Source: Aegilops tauschii subsp. strangulata | Taxonomy: Eukaryota; Streptophyta; Magnoliopsida; Poales; Poaceae | Assembly: GCF_002575655.3 (NCBI RefSeq) | Contig: NC_053037.3 | Coordinates: 445,563,793-445,627,792 of the forward strand | Reading direction: 5' to 3' | Length of the DNA stretch: 64,000 nucleotides | Shown here: one piece after another, positions 42,509-52,799 of the stretch | How positions within the stretch are numbered: position 1 is the stretch's first letter | Layout of the letters: each line of letters opens with the position of its first letter | Position numbers and translations under genes: made by a program | The notes under the pieces: model-generated | What the model was told of the DNA's origin: nothing | Database searches by the model: none | The model's input: only the letters and a program-made list of their open reading frames with translations

Positions 42509-43941
42509 TGTAAGGGCATATTTCTCCCAATGTGGTTTTGGTGATTGACGACAATGCATTTGCGGACTAATCGTGTGCAGTGAGCATTTCAGATATCTCA
42601 TGTCTAGGCACAAGACGACTCGTTGCCCCTCGGAGTTTTAAGTGAAGACGGTGTAGTCTCTTTCGTTTCGGTTTTAGTGGACTTGAGTCGTAGGAGACAG
42701 CGTACTATCAAGAGGGGGTGCGCTTTGGAAAGGCTAGGGTGGAATCAGCACGTACACTTCTTATTTGCACCCCCGGCTCATTTCCTCTCCTTGGAGTTTG
42801 TGATTTCATCGAAGTGGGGGTTGTGAGAGGTGCTAGCGGTAGTACTGCCGCCAGAGCGGTACTACCGCCCATGGACCTCAAGCGGTAGTACCGTCCTTGG
42901 TTGGCACTGCTACCACCTCAATTCGAGGGTGCTCTCCTCGTGTCGGGTTGTGCGGCAGTAGTAGCGGCAGTAGCAGCGGTAGTACCGCCCGTGAGCGGTA
43001 GTACCGCGGCTACCACCGCTACTAGTGCCGCCCAAATACTCTTTATCCCTCTCGTTCCCTCTCTGAGGCCTCTACTCTCAGTCACCGCGGTAGTACCACT
43101 GAGGGCCGCGGTAGTACCGTTGGCACCGGCGATAGTACTGCCCCACTGAGAAGTAGTACCGCTCTGTGCAGGCTGAATAGGTGGTAAAGGTTGGATTGGT
43201 TCCCCCACTATAAAAGGAGGTCTTCTTCCTCAAGTTGACCTACCTCTTTTCCCCCAAGCTCCATTGTTGCTCCAAAGATCATTTTCACCCGATCTCTCTC
43301 CCTAGCCAATCAAACTTGTTGATTCTTTAGGGATTGGTTGAGAAGGCCCGGATCTACACTTCCACCAAGAGAAATTTGATTCCCCCCACTAATCCCTTGT
43401 GGATCTTGTTACTCTTGGGTGTTTGAGCACCCTAGACAGTTGAGGTCACCTTGGAGCAACATTCCATTGTGGTGAAGCTCCGTGGTATCGTTGGGAGCCT
43501 CCAATTGAGTTGTGGAGATAGGCCCAACCTTGTTTGTGAAGGTTCGGTCACCGCCTTCAAGGGCACCAATAGTGGAATCACGGCATCTCGCATTGTGTGA
43601 GGGCATGAGGAGAATACGGTGGCCCTAGTGGCTTCTTGGGGAGCATTGTGCCTCCACACCGCTCTAACGGAGACGTACTTCCTCTCAAAGGGAAGGAACT
43701 TCGGTAACACTTCCTCGTCTCCACCGGCTTCACTATTGGTTATCTCTCACCTTTACTTGTGCAAGCTTATATTGTGTTGTATCCCTTGCTTGTGTGCTTG
43801 TTGTTGTTGCATCATATAGGTTGCTCACCTAGTTGCATATCTAGACAATCTACTTTGATGCAAAGTTTAAATTGGCAAACAAAAGCTAAAAATTGTTAGT
43901 TGCCTATTCACCCCCTCTAGTCAACTATATTGATCCTTTCA
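42509..43941 (+). repeat. Maximus-type middle LTR (5' LTR of the full unit)
   Basis: 1433 bp from TGTAAGGGCATATTTCTCCC to GATCCTTTCA. The U3 region (42830-43165) is dense in GGTAGTACC motifs. A PBS follows directly. Confidence 0.93.
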
Positions 43942-43943
43942 AT

Positions 43944-43955
43944 TGGTATCAGAGC
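43944..43955 (+). other. Primer-binding site of the Maximus-type element
   Basis: TGGTATCAGAGC, initiator-Met tRNA type, two bases after the LTR end. Confidence 0.9.
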
Positions 43956-43992
43956 CTCGTCTCTTTATTAAGTACTTTGCCGTCTGAAGAGT

Positions 43993-46529
43993 ATGGTTGA
44001 CACCGTAGACGATGGGGAGGAGCACCCCGGTATGATTCCTTCGTCGTCTACGGCCGATGGGGGATCTTCGGTCTCTCGTGAGGAATTCAATGCAGCTTTG
44101 GACACATTGAAAACCTCCATGACGACCGAGGTTGAAGGCATGTTCAACAAGTTTTTAGAAGGCCTTAAATTATCCACCGCACCAATGAAAGTGGGTGATC
44201 CCGCTAACAAGGTGACGGATGCTAACTCCGACAAGGGGGAAGCTACTAGTGATAAAGTTCCTTTATCTAGTGGTCGAAGTGGAAATGGCATCTTTGCCCA
44301 TGTTGAACCTCCAATTACTTATGGAGGACCGGTTCCCTCCACTCATTTGAATCATGTTGGTCCTCCTCCTAAGTTTGTGAAAAATGAGGATTTTTCTTCT
44401 TGGGTCTATCGCTTTAAACGTCATTTAAATCATAGTAATACTAATCTTTGGAGAATTATTGAGCAAGGTTTCTACCCGCATGACCCAAGCAACTTCACCC
44501 CTAGAGAAGCCGCAGATAATCAATTCAACGAGTCCGCTCTCTTCATCATCCAAGATGCAATTCCACCCAAAGATATTGCGCATCTTCGACCTTTCACCGT
44601 GGCCAAGGAAGCATGGCAACATGTTGTTTCCATTTAAAAGGGAAGCGCAAGCATTCAATGCTCCAACTATGAAGTGGTGCAAGATGAAGCCGATGAGTTT
44701 GCGATGAATGAAGATGAAGAACCTCGTGAGCTCTACCGGAGATTAACCACTCTCGTGGTCTCACTCCGAGATCATGGGAGCAAGGATACGGATGAAAATT
44801 AGATCAAACGTAAGTTTCTCAAGGCCATGATGCCCTATCATAAGGCCATGTCATCCGTCATCCGTCAAAGGCCGGAATTCCATACCTTGTCCTCAAGTGA
44901 ATTGTTGGATGAGTTTGTTGCTATGAGAATCTTGGACAAGACCGCGGACAATGCGGTGTTGCACTCTCAATGGGTAAAGAAACCCAACCTTGCCTTGAAG
45001 GCCAAGGCTAGTGTGGAAGAAGAGGATGAAGAGGAAGAAGAGGAGAGTATCCCCGAAGATAAAAAATATGCTTATCATGAGCACATGGCTCTCGCTTCAA
45101 GGCAATTTTGGAGCAAGAAGAACTCAAGGCCCAACTTCAACAAGAACAACTCAAGTGGCGCCATGGGCAAGCAACGTATGAGGACATTCTATAATTGTGG
45201 CAACGTGAGCCACTTTGTTGCAGAGTGCCCTTATGAGAAGAGGGAAGACAATGGTGGCAAGCTTATCCGAAAAGACAAGGCCAAGTCCTTCCCCAACAAG
45301 AACAACTTCAACAAGAAGAGTACAATGAGGATGATGATGATGATGATGAAGAAGACGGTGAGACGGTTGCCATGGCCTCCGTTGCCATTGCCACAACTCC
45401 ACGGGTGTCCCTCTTTGATTCACCCAACGAGAACATCACCGCCCAGTGCCTCATGGCCAAAGCCACCAACAAGGTAACCCCCAAGATCAAAACCACCATC
45501 ACTACTAATCCCTCTTTGACGGATTGCAATGACAAAAGTGAGGGGTCTAGTGAGGAAGAGAATGAATTTGAGTCTTTTATGAGTAAGCTCAAAGGTAAAT
45601 CCAATAAGCACTTTGTTGCTCTCTTGGAACAACTTGGTGAAGCCAATGACATGATCGAGGCTCACGAAAAAACCATCTCTGAGATGGAGGGGCATAGTCG
45701 TGACTATGCCGATGAGATATCAGATCTCTCTAATGCTCTTGAGGAAGAGCGTGGTCATCGTTTGGCTCTTGAGGAGTCACACAACAATGATCATGCTAAA
45801 TTAAAGAAAGATCTTGATCATGCTCTTGTTGTATCTCGTGTGCTCAATTCCGAGAAGGCCAAACTTGGGGTTGATCTTGCTAGACACAAGGAGGAGTTTG
45901 ATATACTTGACAAGGCTGACGAGGCCTTGAAGGGTACTCTTGCTAGCCTTAAAGAGTCTCATGATCAACTCCAAGTGAAGCTAAACAAGGAGAAAGCCAC
46001 ATTTCCTCATATGGTTTTAATTGATAATGCAAATGCTACTAACCCGTGTTGTGAGCATGTGCATCTTGTGGAGGAGAATGAAAAGTTGAAGGAGCAACTT
46101 GAGAAAGGCCTTGTGTCTTGCATACAAGGTGAGAAGAACCTCAATGACCTTTTGAGCAATCAATAGGAAGTTGTGGCCAAGGAGGGGATTGGGTTTGCAC
46201 CCAAATCCAAGAACAAGAAGAAGAATGACAAGGCCAAACGACCTCCTCCTCTCAAGCAAACTTTTGTGAAGGAGGGAGAGGGTGCTTCTAAGGAGAAGAA
46301 GAACAATGTGAAGGGTGGTGGTGTCAAGAAGGGCATTGCCACTCCTTCCAACAAAGCCGACGACTTTAACCCTTCTTATGTGTTATGCCGTGCTAGTGAT
46401 GGGCATGTTTATGCCAAATTTGTTGGTTCTCCTTATGAGTACACTGAATGGTCTATTTGCGTTCCTAAGACCCTTGTTACTAACATCAAAGGACCCATTA
46501 CAAAATGGGTACCTAAAACCAAGCATTGA
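43993..46529 (+). pseudogene. Maximus-type gag with zinc knuckle and long coiled coil
   Basis: Starts MVDTVDDGEEHPG at 43993. The capsid part (DFSSWVYRFKRHLNHSN) ends in a frameshift near 44636, and a TAG follows at about 44803. The frame resumes through 44827-45477. The zinc knuckle reads FYNCGNVSHFVAEC, so the first Cys of CCHC is Phe. A long coiled-coil region (LEEERGHRLALEESHNNDHA) fills 45372-46166, closed by a TAG. A basic tail (KSKNKKKNDKAKRPPP) continues in the same frame to a TGA at 46529 (KWVPKTKH). Protease then begins in another frame, which may be the native gag-pol arrangement. A large coiled-coil gag is typical of Maximus-type Sireviruses. Confidence 0.85.
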
Positions 46530-46539
46530 TCTCTTGTAG

Positions 46540-47781
46540 GTGGTTGCTTCCGGTGGGGGATCATGGTTGCTCGATAGTGGAGCCACAAATCATATGACCG
46601 GAAGCAAGGACTTGGTGGTGGACGTGCACAAGATTCCATCTATGTCCACCAATGTAGAGTGGGGTGATGCCTCATCTTCTAATATATTGGGTCTTGGCAA
46701 GGTTGTCATTTCTCATGATCTCACGATCGAGAAAGTCATTCTTGTTGAGTCCCTTGCATACAATTTACTTTCCGTTCATCAACTTGCACTTATGGGCCCT
46801 GCCACTTTCTTTGATATTGATACCGTGGCCCTCTTGTGGAGCAAAACTCTTAAAGTAGCCTTTGTTGGGCATGTCGAGAATGGTATTTATGTGATTAACT
46901 TTTCAGAGCGACCCACTAAGACCGTGACATGCCTAATGGCTAAAGTTGACGTGGGATGGCTTTGGCATCGCCGTTTAGCCCATGTCAATATGAGATCTTT
47001 GCAAAGTCTTCTCAAGGGGACCATGTCCGTGGACTAACAAATGTTAGTTTTGCCAAAGATCGTGCTTGCAGTGCTTGTATCAAAGGAAAGCTACATGAGA
47101 AGGCTCACCCTCCCACAACTATCATCTACTCGAAGAGGCCCTTGGAGCTCCTTCACATGGATCTCTTTGGGCCTCCATCCTTTGATAGTCTTGGGGGTAG
47201 AAAGTATTGCTTGGTGATTGTGGATGATTATTCAAGATACACTTGGGTATATTTCTTCAAGAGGAAGAGTGAGACCCAACAAACCGTCATCGAGTTTGCA
47301 AATGAATCTCAACGTTAACACAATGCAAAGATCTCGGCGATAAGAAGTGACAACGGCACCGAGTTCAAGAACTACACCTTGGATGAGTTTCTTAGTAATG
47401 AGGGGATCAAGCATCAATATTCCGAACCTTACACCCCTCAACAAAATGGTGTAGCGGAGAGGAAGAACCGGACGTTGATGGATGCGGCAAGGACCATGAT
47501 GGCGGAGAGTCTCCATACAACTTTTGGGCCGAAGCCATCAACACCGCTTGTCATGCTTCCAATCGGCTCTATCTCTGCAAAGGCTTGAACAAGACTCTGT
47601 ATGAGATACTCACTGGTAACAAGCCCAACCTCAAGTACTTTCGGGTGTTCGGGTGTAAGTGTTTCAATCTCAAGAAAGGTGTCCGTTTCTCTAAATTTGA
47701 GGCTAGAGCTCATGAGGGCATATTTGTTGGTTATGCTACAAACTCTCATGTTTACCGTGTCCTCAACAAGTCCACCAGACT
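46540..47781 (+). pseudogene. Maximus-type protease and integrase, interrupted
   Basis: Protease has WLLDSGATNHMTG with the intact DSG. The pre-integrase motif is WLWHRRLAHVN. The integrase core has HMDLFGP, RSDNGTEF and GVAERKNRTL, so the D, D and E residues are all present. Lesions are a frameshift near 47030, a TAA replacing a Gln codon at about 47318, and a short deletion near 47510 that shifts the frame. The sequence continues (KYFRVFGCKCFNLKKGVRF) until a nested non-autonomous element at 47782. The downstream frame resumes at 52800. Confidence 0.88.
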
Positions 47782-48560
47782 TGTCGGAGTAATTGGCCAC
47801 GGGTATCCCAAAGACGGCAAGACAATATTTCAAGACATCGGGGCTAGCAAAGCCCCTCAGTCCGACTGCCCGGCCGCTCCTGCCGGCTCCCCGCCCGATT
47901 GCTCTGCCTGGCCGGCTGCCGGCTGCGCCAACCAGCCGGCTGCCGACTGCAGCCCGACTCGACACTGACAAGACACCGACAAGACATCAACAAGACAGCC
48001 ACACCGCGGCCATGCCTGGCCACTATTGCTGCATAGGCATACACTATTCATCCATCACCATCAACAGTGTGCAGTACCATCAATAGTGTAACTTGTCCCC
48101 TGGGCAGTAGTATATAAAGTGACCCAGGGGAGCAAGCCATCGGGCCATGGCCACAAGGCCTCACACAGGCTAGCCAGCTAACTAGCTATCCATCCAACCA
48201 TCCAGGATGAACACACTCCACGCATAGATGCTAGCTAGCAAGCTAGCTAGCACACACACATCCATTCATCCATCCACCCACGGCTAAGCACACACTTGTG
48301 CTCATACGCATATACGAGGACAGATGCCTATGGCACTGAGCTCAGATACAGCTCCAGGAGCAACTCTGTACCAGATATACTACAGATACTCAGACATGCA
48401 GCAGTAGGGGTATTATCTCTCCGGAGAGCCCCAAACCTGAGTAAACCAGCGCGTGCTACTCGCATACCCGCTCCCGGTCCTATCAGCAGCAGTCTTACCC
48501 TCACACTAAGCCCTTGTGGCATCTGTCGCCTCGCACCTCCCCCGTGAGAATACCACGACA
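47782..48560 (+). repeat. Non-autonomous element 5' LTR
   Basis: 779 bp, TGTCGGAGTAATTGG to ATACCACGACA, nearly identical to 52018-52794 with a handful of substitutions and small indels. Confidence 0.95.
48096..48131 (+). promoter_or_regulatory. TATA box within a perfect inverted repeat
   Basis: TATATAAA (48111-48118) lies in the 18-nt loop between TCCCCTGGG (48096-48104) and CCCAGGGGA (48123-48131). The arrangement is conserved in the 3' LTR at 52328-52363. Confidence 0.75.
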
Positions 48561-48580
48561 GTTGGCGCCCACCGTGGGGC
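48561..48580 (+). other. Primer-binding site of the non-autonomous element
   Basis: GTTGGCGCCCACCGTGGGGC directly follows the LTR. It differs by one base from the 63534-63553 PBS. Confidence 0.85.
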
Positions 48581-48650
48581 GGTACTGCTACTATGCTACC
48601 ACGCTGCTGCTGGTTTCGCAGTCCGGGCGGTACCATCTTCGTCTTTACCG

Positions 48651-48895
48651 CCGCGGCGTCGCGCCGTCCCTCCGATAGCGGTCGGGGGCTCAACATCGAC
48701 ACGCCCTCGGAATGGCCGCGAGGGGCGACGCGTCCTTGCCGTCCGCCTCGCCTTCGTCATCACCACCGCGGCGTCGCGCCGTCTCTCCGGAAGCGCTCGG
48801 GGACTCGACACCGGCAAGCCCCCGGGCGGCTGCGCGGGTCGGAGCACCCTTGTCGTCGGCGTCGGCCTCTACATCACCACCGTTGCAGCGCTGAC
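48651..48895 (+). repeat. Two imperfect repeats of about 115 bp
   Basis: CCGCGGCGTCGCGCCGTC starts at 48651 and again at 48766, followed by similar GC-rich text to about 48895. Non-coding as far as I can tell. Confidence 0.65.
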
Positions 48896-49140
48896 AGTCC
48901 GTCCGCGCGCGCTGCGCCACCTCGCGTCAGTCGGCCACGTCACTCCGCCGCTCCCCTATGCGCCGCGTCTCGCTCCGGCCGGAGCATGCGGCTGCTCCTC
49001 CACACATTACCTGTGCAGTGTTCAGATACACTACCCATACACCATTCGTACATAGGCTGTACACTTCCCAGATGCAAGCATGATATGCCTAGTACATTGC
49101 CCGTACTCGTTCCAGATAAAATACTGGCTAAATGCTACCC

Positions 49141-49233
49141 ATACTATGGCTTGACTTCAACCACGACAACATCGCGGGTGGCCTCCCGTCGGAGCTCGGC
49201 CTCTTCTGCGACCTCGCGCTGCTTCGCCTCACT
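49141..49233 (+). pseudogene. Captured fragment of a leucine-rich-repeat extensin-like (LRX) gene
   Basis: The plus-strand frame reads WLDFNHDNIAGGLPSELGL, then FCDLALLRL. This is the first-LRR region of plant LRX/pollen extensin-like proteins, whose conserved form is a DLNH-x-DIAG-x-LP-x-ELGL-x-DLALFHLN-type block. The similarity covers about 28 residues with no stop, and it ends abruptly on both sides in unrelated GC-rich sequence. LRX proteins are cell-wall proteins; this piece is far too short to act. It looks like host exon sequence taken up by the retroelement. Confidence 0.7.
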
Positions 49234-50845
49234 CCGACCGCTCCCCCGAGCGCCTCCTGCACACACCTCCGCCCATGGGCCGGCCGCCCGCCCGTGGTGC
49301 TACTGCACTCACACGCGTGAGGCCCGTGCCTGGCCAGCAGGACGACCGCGCTGCCTGCTCCCCGGGGCCGCATCCTCCCACCCGCGTCGCGCCGCTGACC
49401 CTGCGCTCAGCCGCGTCACGGCGCGCTCCTTCCAGCGCCTGCTGGCTCCACCGCCGCACCTTCGGCTCGGCCACCTGCTCCTGGCCACGCGCGCTCGGCG
49501 GGTGGGCCGGCTCCGCTTCCCGCAACTGTCCCGTGCCGGCTCCCAGCTGCCTCGACCACGCTGACCGGCTCCCGGCTCCACCCCCGCGGCCTCGGCGTGA
49601 TGCAGCCCGCGCGGGGCCGGCTCCGTCCGCGACCCAGCCGGCCTCCTCCACGACGCCACGGCCGCACCGCCGCGGCTGCGTCCCGCTCGCCGCCTTGCAG
49701 TTCCAGCCGGCGCCGCAACCGCTCCTCCTCACGCGTGCCCGCAGTCGGCCCCGCGGGGCTCGTCTGCGTCCCCGCTGGCTGGCTCGCGGCCGCGGGCCGG
49801 CCCCGCCTCGCCTCCCGCCAGCCGGAGTCCGCCTCCGCGCGCGCTGGCCGGCTCCCCCGCTCCCTCGCCGCTTGGCCGCCGCATCCCGCCTGCCAGCTAG
49901 GCGCGCCGGCTGGCCGCCCTGCCTTCAAGCCGGCTCCGCGCCGCCTGCCACATGCCGCGCCCACCTGGGCCAGCTCCCCGCCGTTGTCCGCTTCCCGTGC
50001 GCGTGGCCCCGACCTCACCGCGCACCCCCAGCCGGCTCCGCCTCGCCAGACCGGCTCCCCTAATGCCGGGTCCTCCTCGCCTTGCCGCCTGGCCGGGTCG
50101 TCGCCTCGCCTCCTCCCGCTGGCCCAGGCCGGTTCCTGCCCGATCCCGCGTACGTCGGCCGCCCTTCTCCCACTCCGACCACGCTGCCGAGTCGCCCGCT
50201 ACACCGGCTGCGGCTCCCCGCCGCCTCCCTGTGCCGGCTCGGCCACGCGCGTCCGCGTCCGACTCCGCCGGAGGCGCCTGCGCCTCCGCGCGCCGTGCCG
50301 GCTCCCCCGCCGCGCCTCTAGCCGACCGGGTCGCGCGCCTCCGCTGCCGGCTCCCGGGTCGGGCGCCGTGTCCGGCTGTGCCACACGCGCCCCTGCCGGG
50401 TCCCGCTCCAGCCGCCTGTTGAGGCCGGCGCCTGAAGAAAAGAAGCGGTGGCCGGCTGAAAAAGAAAAGTAAAAGAAAAGGTCCATCTGAAAGAGAAAAA
50501 TAAAGGAGTGGGGTGCGGCTGGAGAAAAGTCTACAAAAAAGTGGCCGGGTGCTACAAGAAAAGGGTCGTCTGCCCGCTGTGGCCGAGTGCCCAATCCGAC
50601 TGAGAAAAGAGGCCGGTCGCTGAAAAAAAATTCTGTTGCCGGTGGAGAAAAGTCAGGCCGGATGCCCAGCCGACTGCTCGTGCAGAAGAAGCGTCCGGCT
50701 GCCGACAACCGGTAACAGAAGAAAGAGGGCGCTGCCAGACGCCTCGCCGCCTGGCCGGCTGTCCACGCCGGCTCGGCCGCGTCCCGCTCACCTCCTGGCC
50801 GGTCAAGCCCGACCGGCCGGACCCTCCTTGAACGCTCAGAGGCTC

Positions 50846-51110
50846 GGGGGCTACACCCAGCGGGTGCGCTGACGCGCCCCCGCGAGAAAGAAGACAAAGT
50901 AGTTGCCGGGAGATCCAGCCCGACTGCTCAGCAGTCGGCCCGAATCTCTGGGGCTACACCCAGCGGGTGCGCTGACGCGCCCCCGCGAGGAAAGAAGACA
51001 AAGTCGTTGCCGGAAGATCCGGCCCGACTGCTCAGCCGTCGGCCCGAATCTCGGGGGCTACACCCAGTGGGTGCACTGGCGCGCCCCCACGGAAGATTGC
51101 AGACAAGAGA
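50846..51110 (+). repeat. Tandem repeat with a 103-104 bp period
   Basis: The word CTACACCCAGCGGGTGCGC recurs at 50851, 50954 and, with two changes, 51058. The intervening text (CGACTGCTCAG, GGCCCGAATCTC) is also repeated. A further isolated copy lies at 51285. Confidence 0.85.
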
Positions 51111-52017
51111 AGAGTTCTGTCCGGCTCCCAGCAGCCGGTAGAAGAGAAAAGAAAGAAAAGTGCGCTGCCAGACGCCTCGCCACCTGGCCGGCTGTGCTAG
51201 GCCGGCTCGGCTACGTTCTGCTTGCCGCCTGGCCGGCCAGGCCCGACCGGCAGGACCCTCCTTGAGCGCCTACAGGCTCTTGGGCTACACCCAGCGGGTG
51301 CGCCGACGCGCTCCGCGAGCGCCGAGCCGCGCCGGCTGTCTTCGACGACCTCCGCCTCGGCTACACGAAAATCAATGTGAGCTCCTCACCCGCATATTTT
51401 TTCACCGCGAGAGCATAGATAACCACGAGCGATGCTCGGGGGCTATCTCCGCATTTTATTACAGTCGCAGCACTGTTCGCCCCGGCGCCAGCCAGAGTTG
51501 GCCCGGGGGCTGGCCGCTTGGCCTGAGACGTTTGTTCCTGCAGATGGCTTAGTAGCGTGCGCGGTACCAAAGGCCCACTCTTAGTCACAGACCGCAGAGC
51601 GGCTGTCCGGCTAGCAAGAGTGAACGCTGGAGGCCACCCACGCGAAAAATGTCTCGGGAGAGAAAACGGTTTGGGCGACCCGGTCGTTCGCTTTATGAGT
51701 ATCTACTCGGTTAAATTCGCTCCCAGAGTCTGAGTATTGTACACTCCACTCCGCGGCCCACTCTCAGCCACAGACCGCAGAGCGGCTGTCCGGCAAGCGA
51801 GAGCACAAGCCAAAGAGCGGAGGGAACACGAAAAAGATTGAAGGGGGCTCGGACGAAACCGAGTCGGCACCCTCCGCATAAAACTTGCAGTGCTAAAAGC
51901 AATCATTTGATATATCTGCGTGGACTAACTTTGTCTTTTGCATGATCATTTCCATGAAACACCCACCAAAAAACCTCCGCCCAACTTTGCCAAGTTGCCC
52001 GGAGGCTTGGGGGCTAC

Positions 52018-52794
52018 TGTCGGAGTAATTGGCCACGGGTATCCCGAAGACGGCCAGACAATATTTCAAGACATCGGGGCTAGCAAAGCCCCTTAGTACG
52101 ACTGCCCGGCCGCTCCTGCCGGCTCCCCATCCGACTGCTCTGCCTGACCGGCTGCCGGCTGCCGACTGCGCCAACCAGCCTGCTGCCGACTGCAGCCCGA
52201 CTCGACACCGACAAGACATCGACAAGACAGCCACACCGCGGCCATGCCTGGCCACTATTGCTGCATAGGCGTACACTACTCATCCATCACCATCAACAGT
52301 GTGCAGTACCATCAATAGTGTAACTTGTCCCCTGGGCACTAGTATATAAAGTGACCCAGGGGAGCAAGCCATCGGGCCATGGCCACAAGGCCTCACACAG
52401 GCTAGCCAGCTAACTAGCTATCCATCCATCCATCTAGGATGAACACACTCCATGCATACATGCTAGCTGCAAGCTAGCTAGCACACACACACATCCATTC
52501 ATCCATCCACCCACGGCCAAGCACACACTTGTGCTCATACGCATATACCCAGGCCAGATGCCTATGGCACTGAGCTCAGATACAGCTCCAGGAGCAACTC
52601 TGTACCAGATATACTACAGATACTCAGACATGCAGGAGTAGGGGTATGATCTCTCCGGAGAGCCCCGAACCTGGGTAAACCAGCGCGTGCTACTCGCATA
52701 CCCGCTCCCGGTCCTATCAGCAGCAGTCTTACCCTCACACTAAGCCCTTGTGGCATCTGTCGCCTCGCACCTCCCCCGTGAGAATACCACGACA
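52018..52794 (+). repeat. Non-autonomous element 3' LTR
   Basis: 777-bp partner of 47782-48560. TATA box at 52343-52350 within the inverted repeat 52328-52363. Confidence 0.95.
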
Positions 52795-52799
52795 AGACT

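Larger units (their letters stand above)
47782..52794 (+). mobile_element. Non-autonomous LTR retroelement with a captured gene fragment
   Basis: 5013 bp: LTRs 47782-48560 and 52018-52794, PBS at 48561, purine-rich tract (GGAGGCTTGGGGGCTAC) before 52018, TSD AGACT (47777-47781, 52795-52799). The 3.46-kb internal region has no gag, protease, RT or integrase. It is very GC-rich with CCGGCT-type low complexity, has two families of about 100-bp tandem repeats, and contains a 93-bp LRX-like fragment. Long open frames there run on several strands at once and reflect GC content. The PBS and LTR end resemble those of the Tat-like element at 63007. Confidence 0.93.

Noticed and set aside
43944..43955. 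TGGTATCAGAGC as part of a tRNA-Met gene
   Set aside because: Only the PBS complement is present, next to an LTR end. There is no tRNA cloverleaf.
48593..50472. Long overlapping open frames (up to about 320 codons) on both strands of the GC-rich internal region
   Set aside because: They occur in several frames and strands at once, are Arg/Pro/Ala low-complexity, and lie in a retroelement interior. GC content explains the lack of stops.
50846..51110. CRISPR-like repeat-spacer array
   Set aside because: The whole 103-104 bp unit is repeated, not a short repeat with unique spacers, and the genome is a plant.
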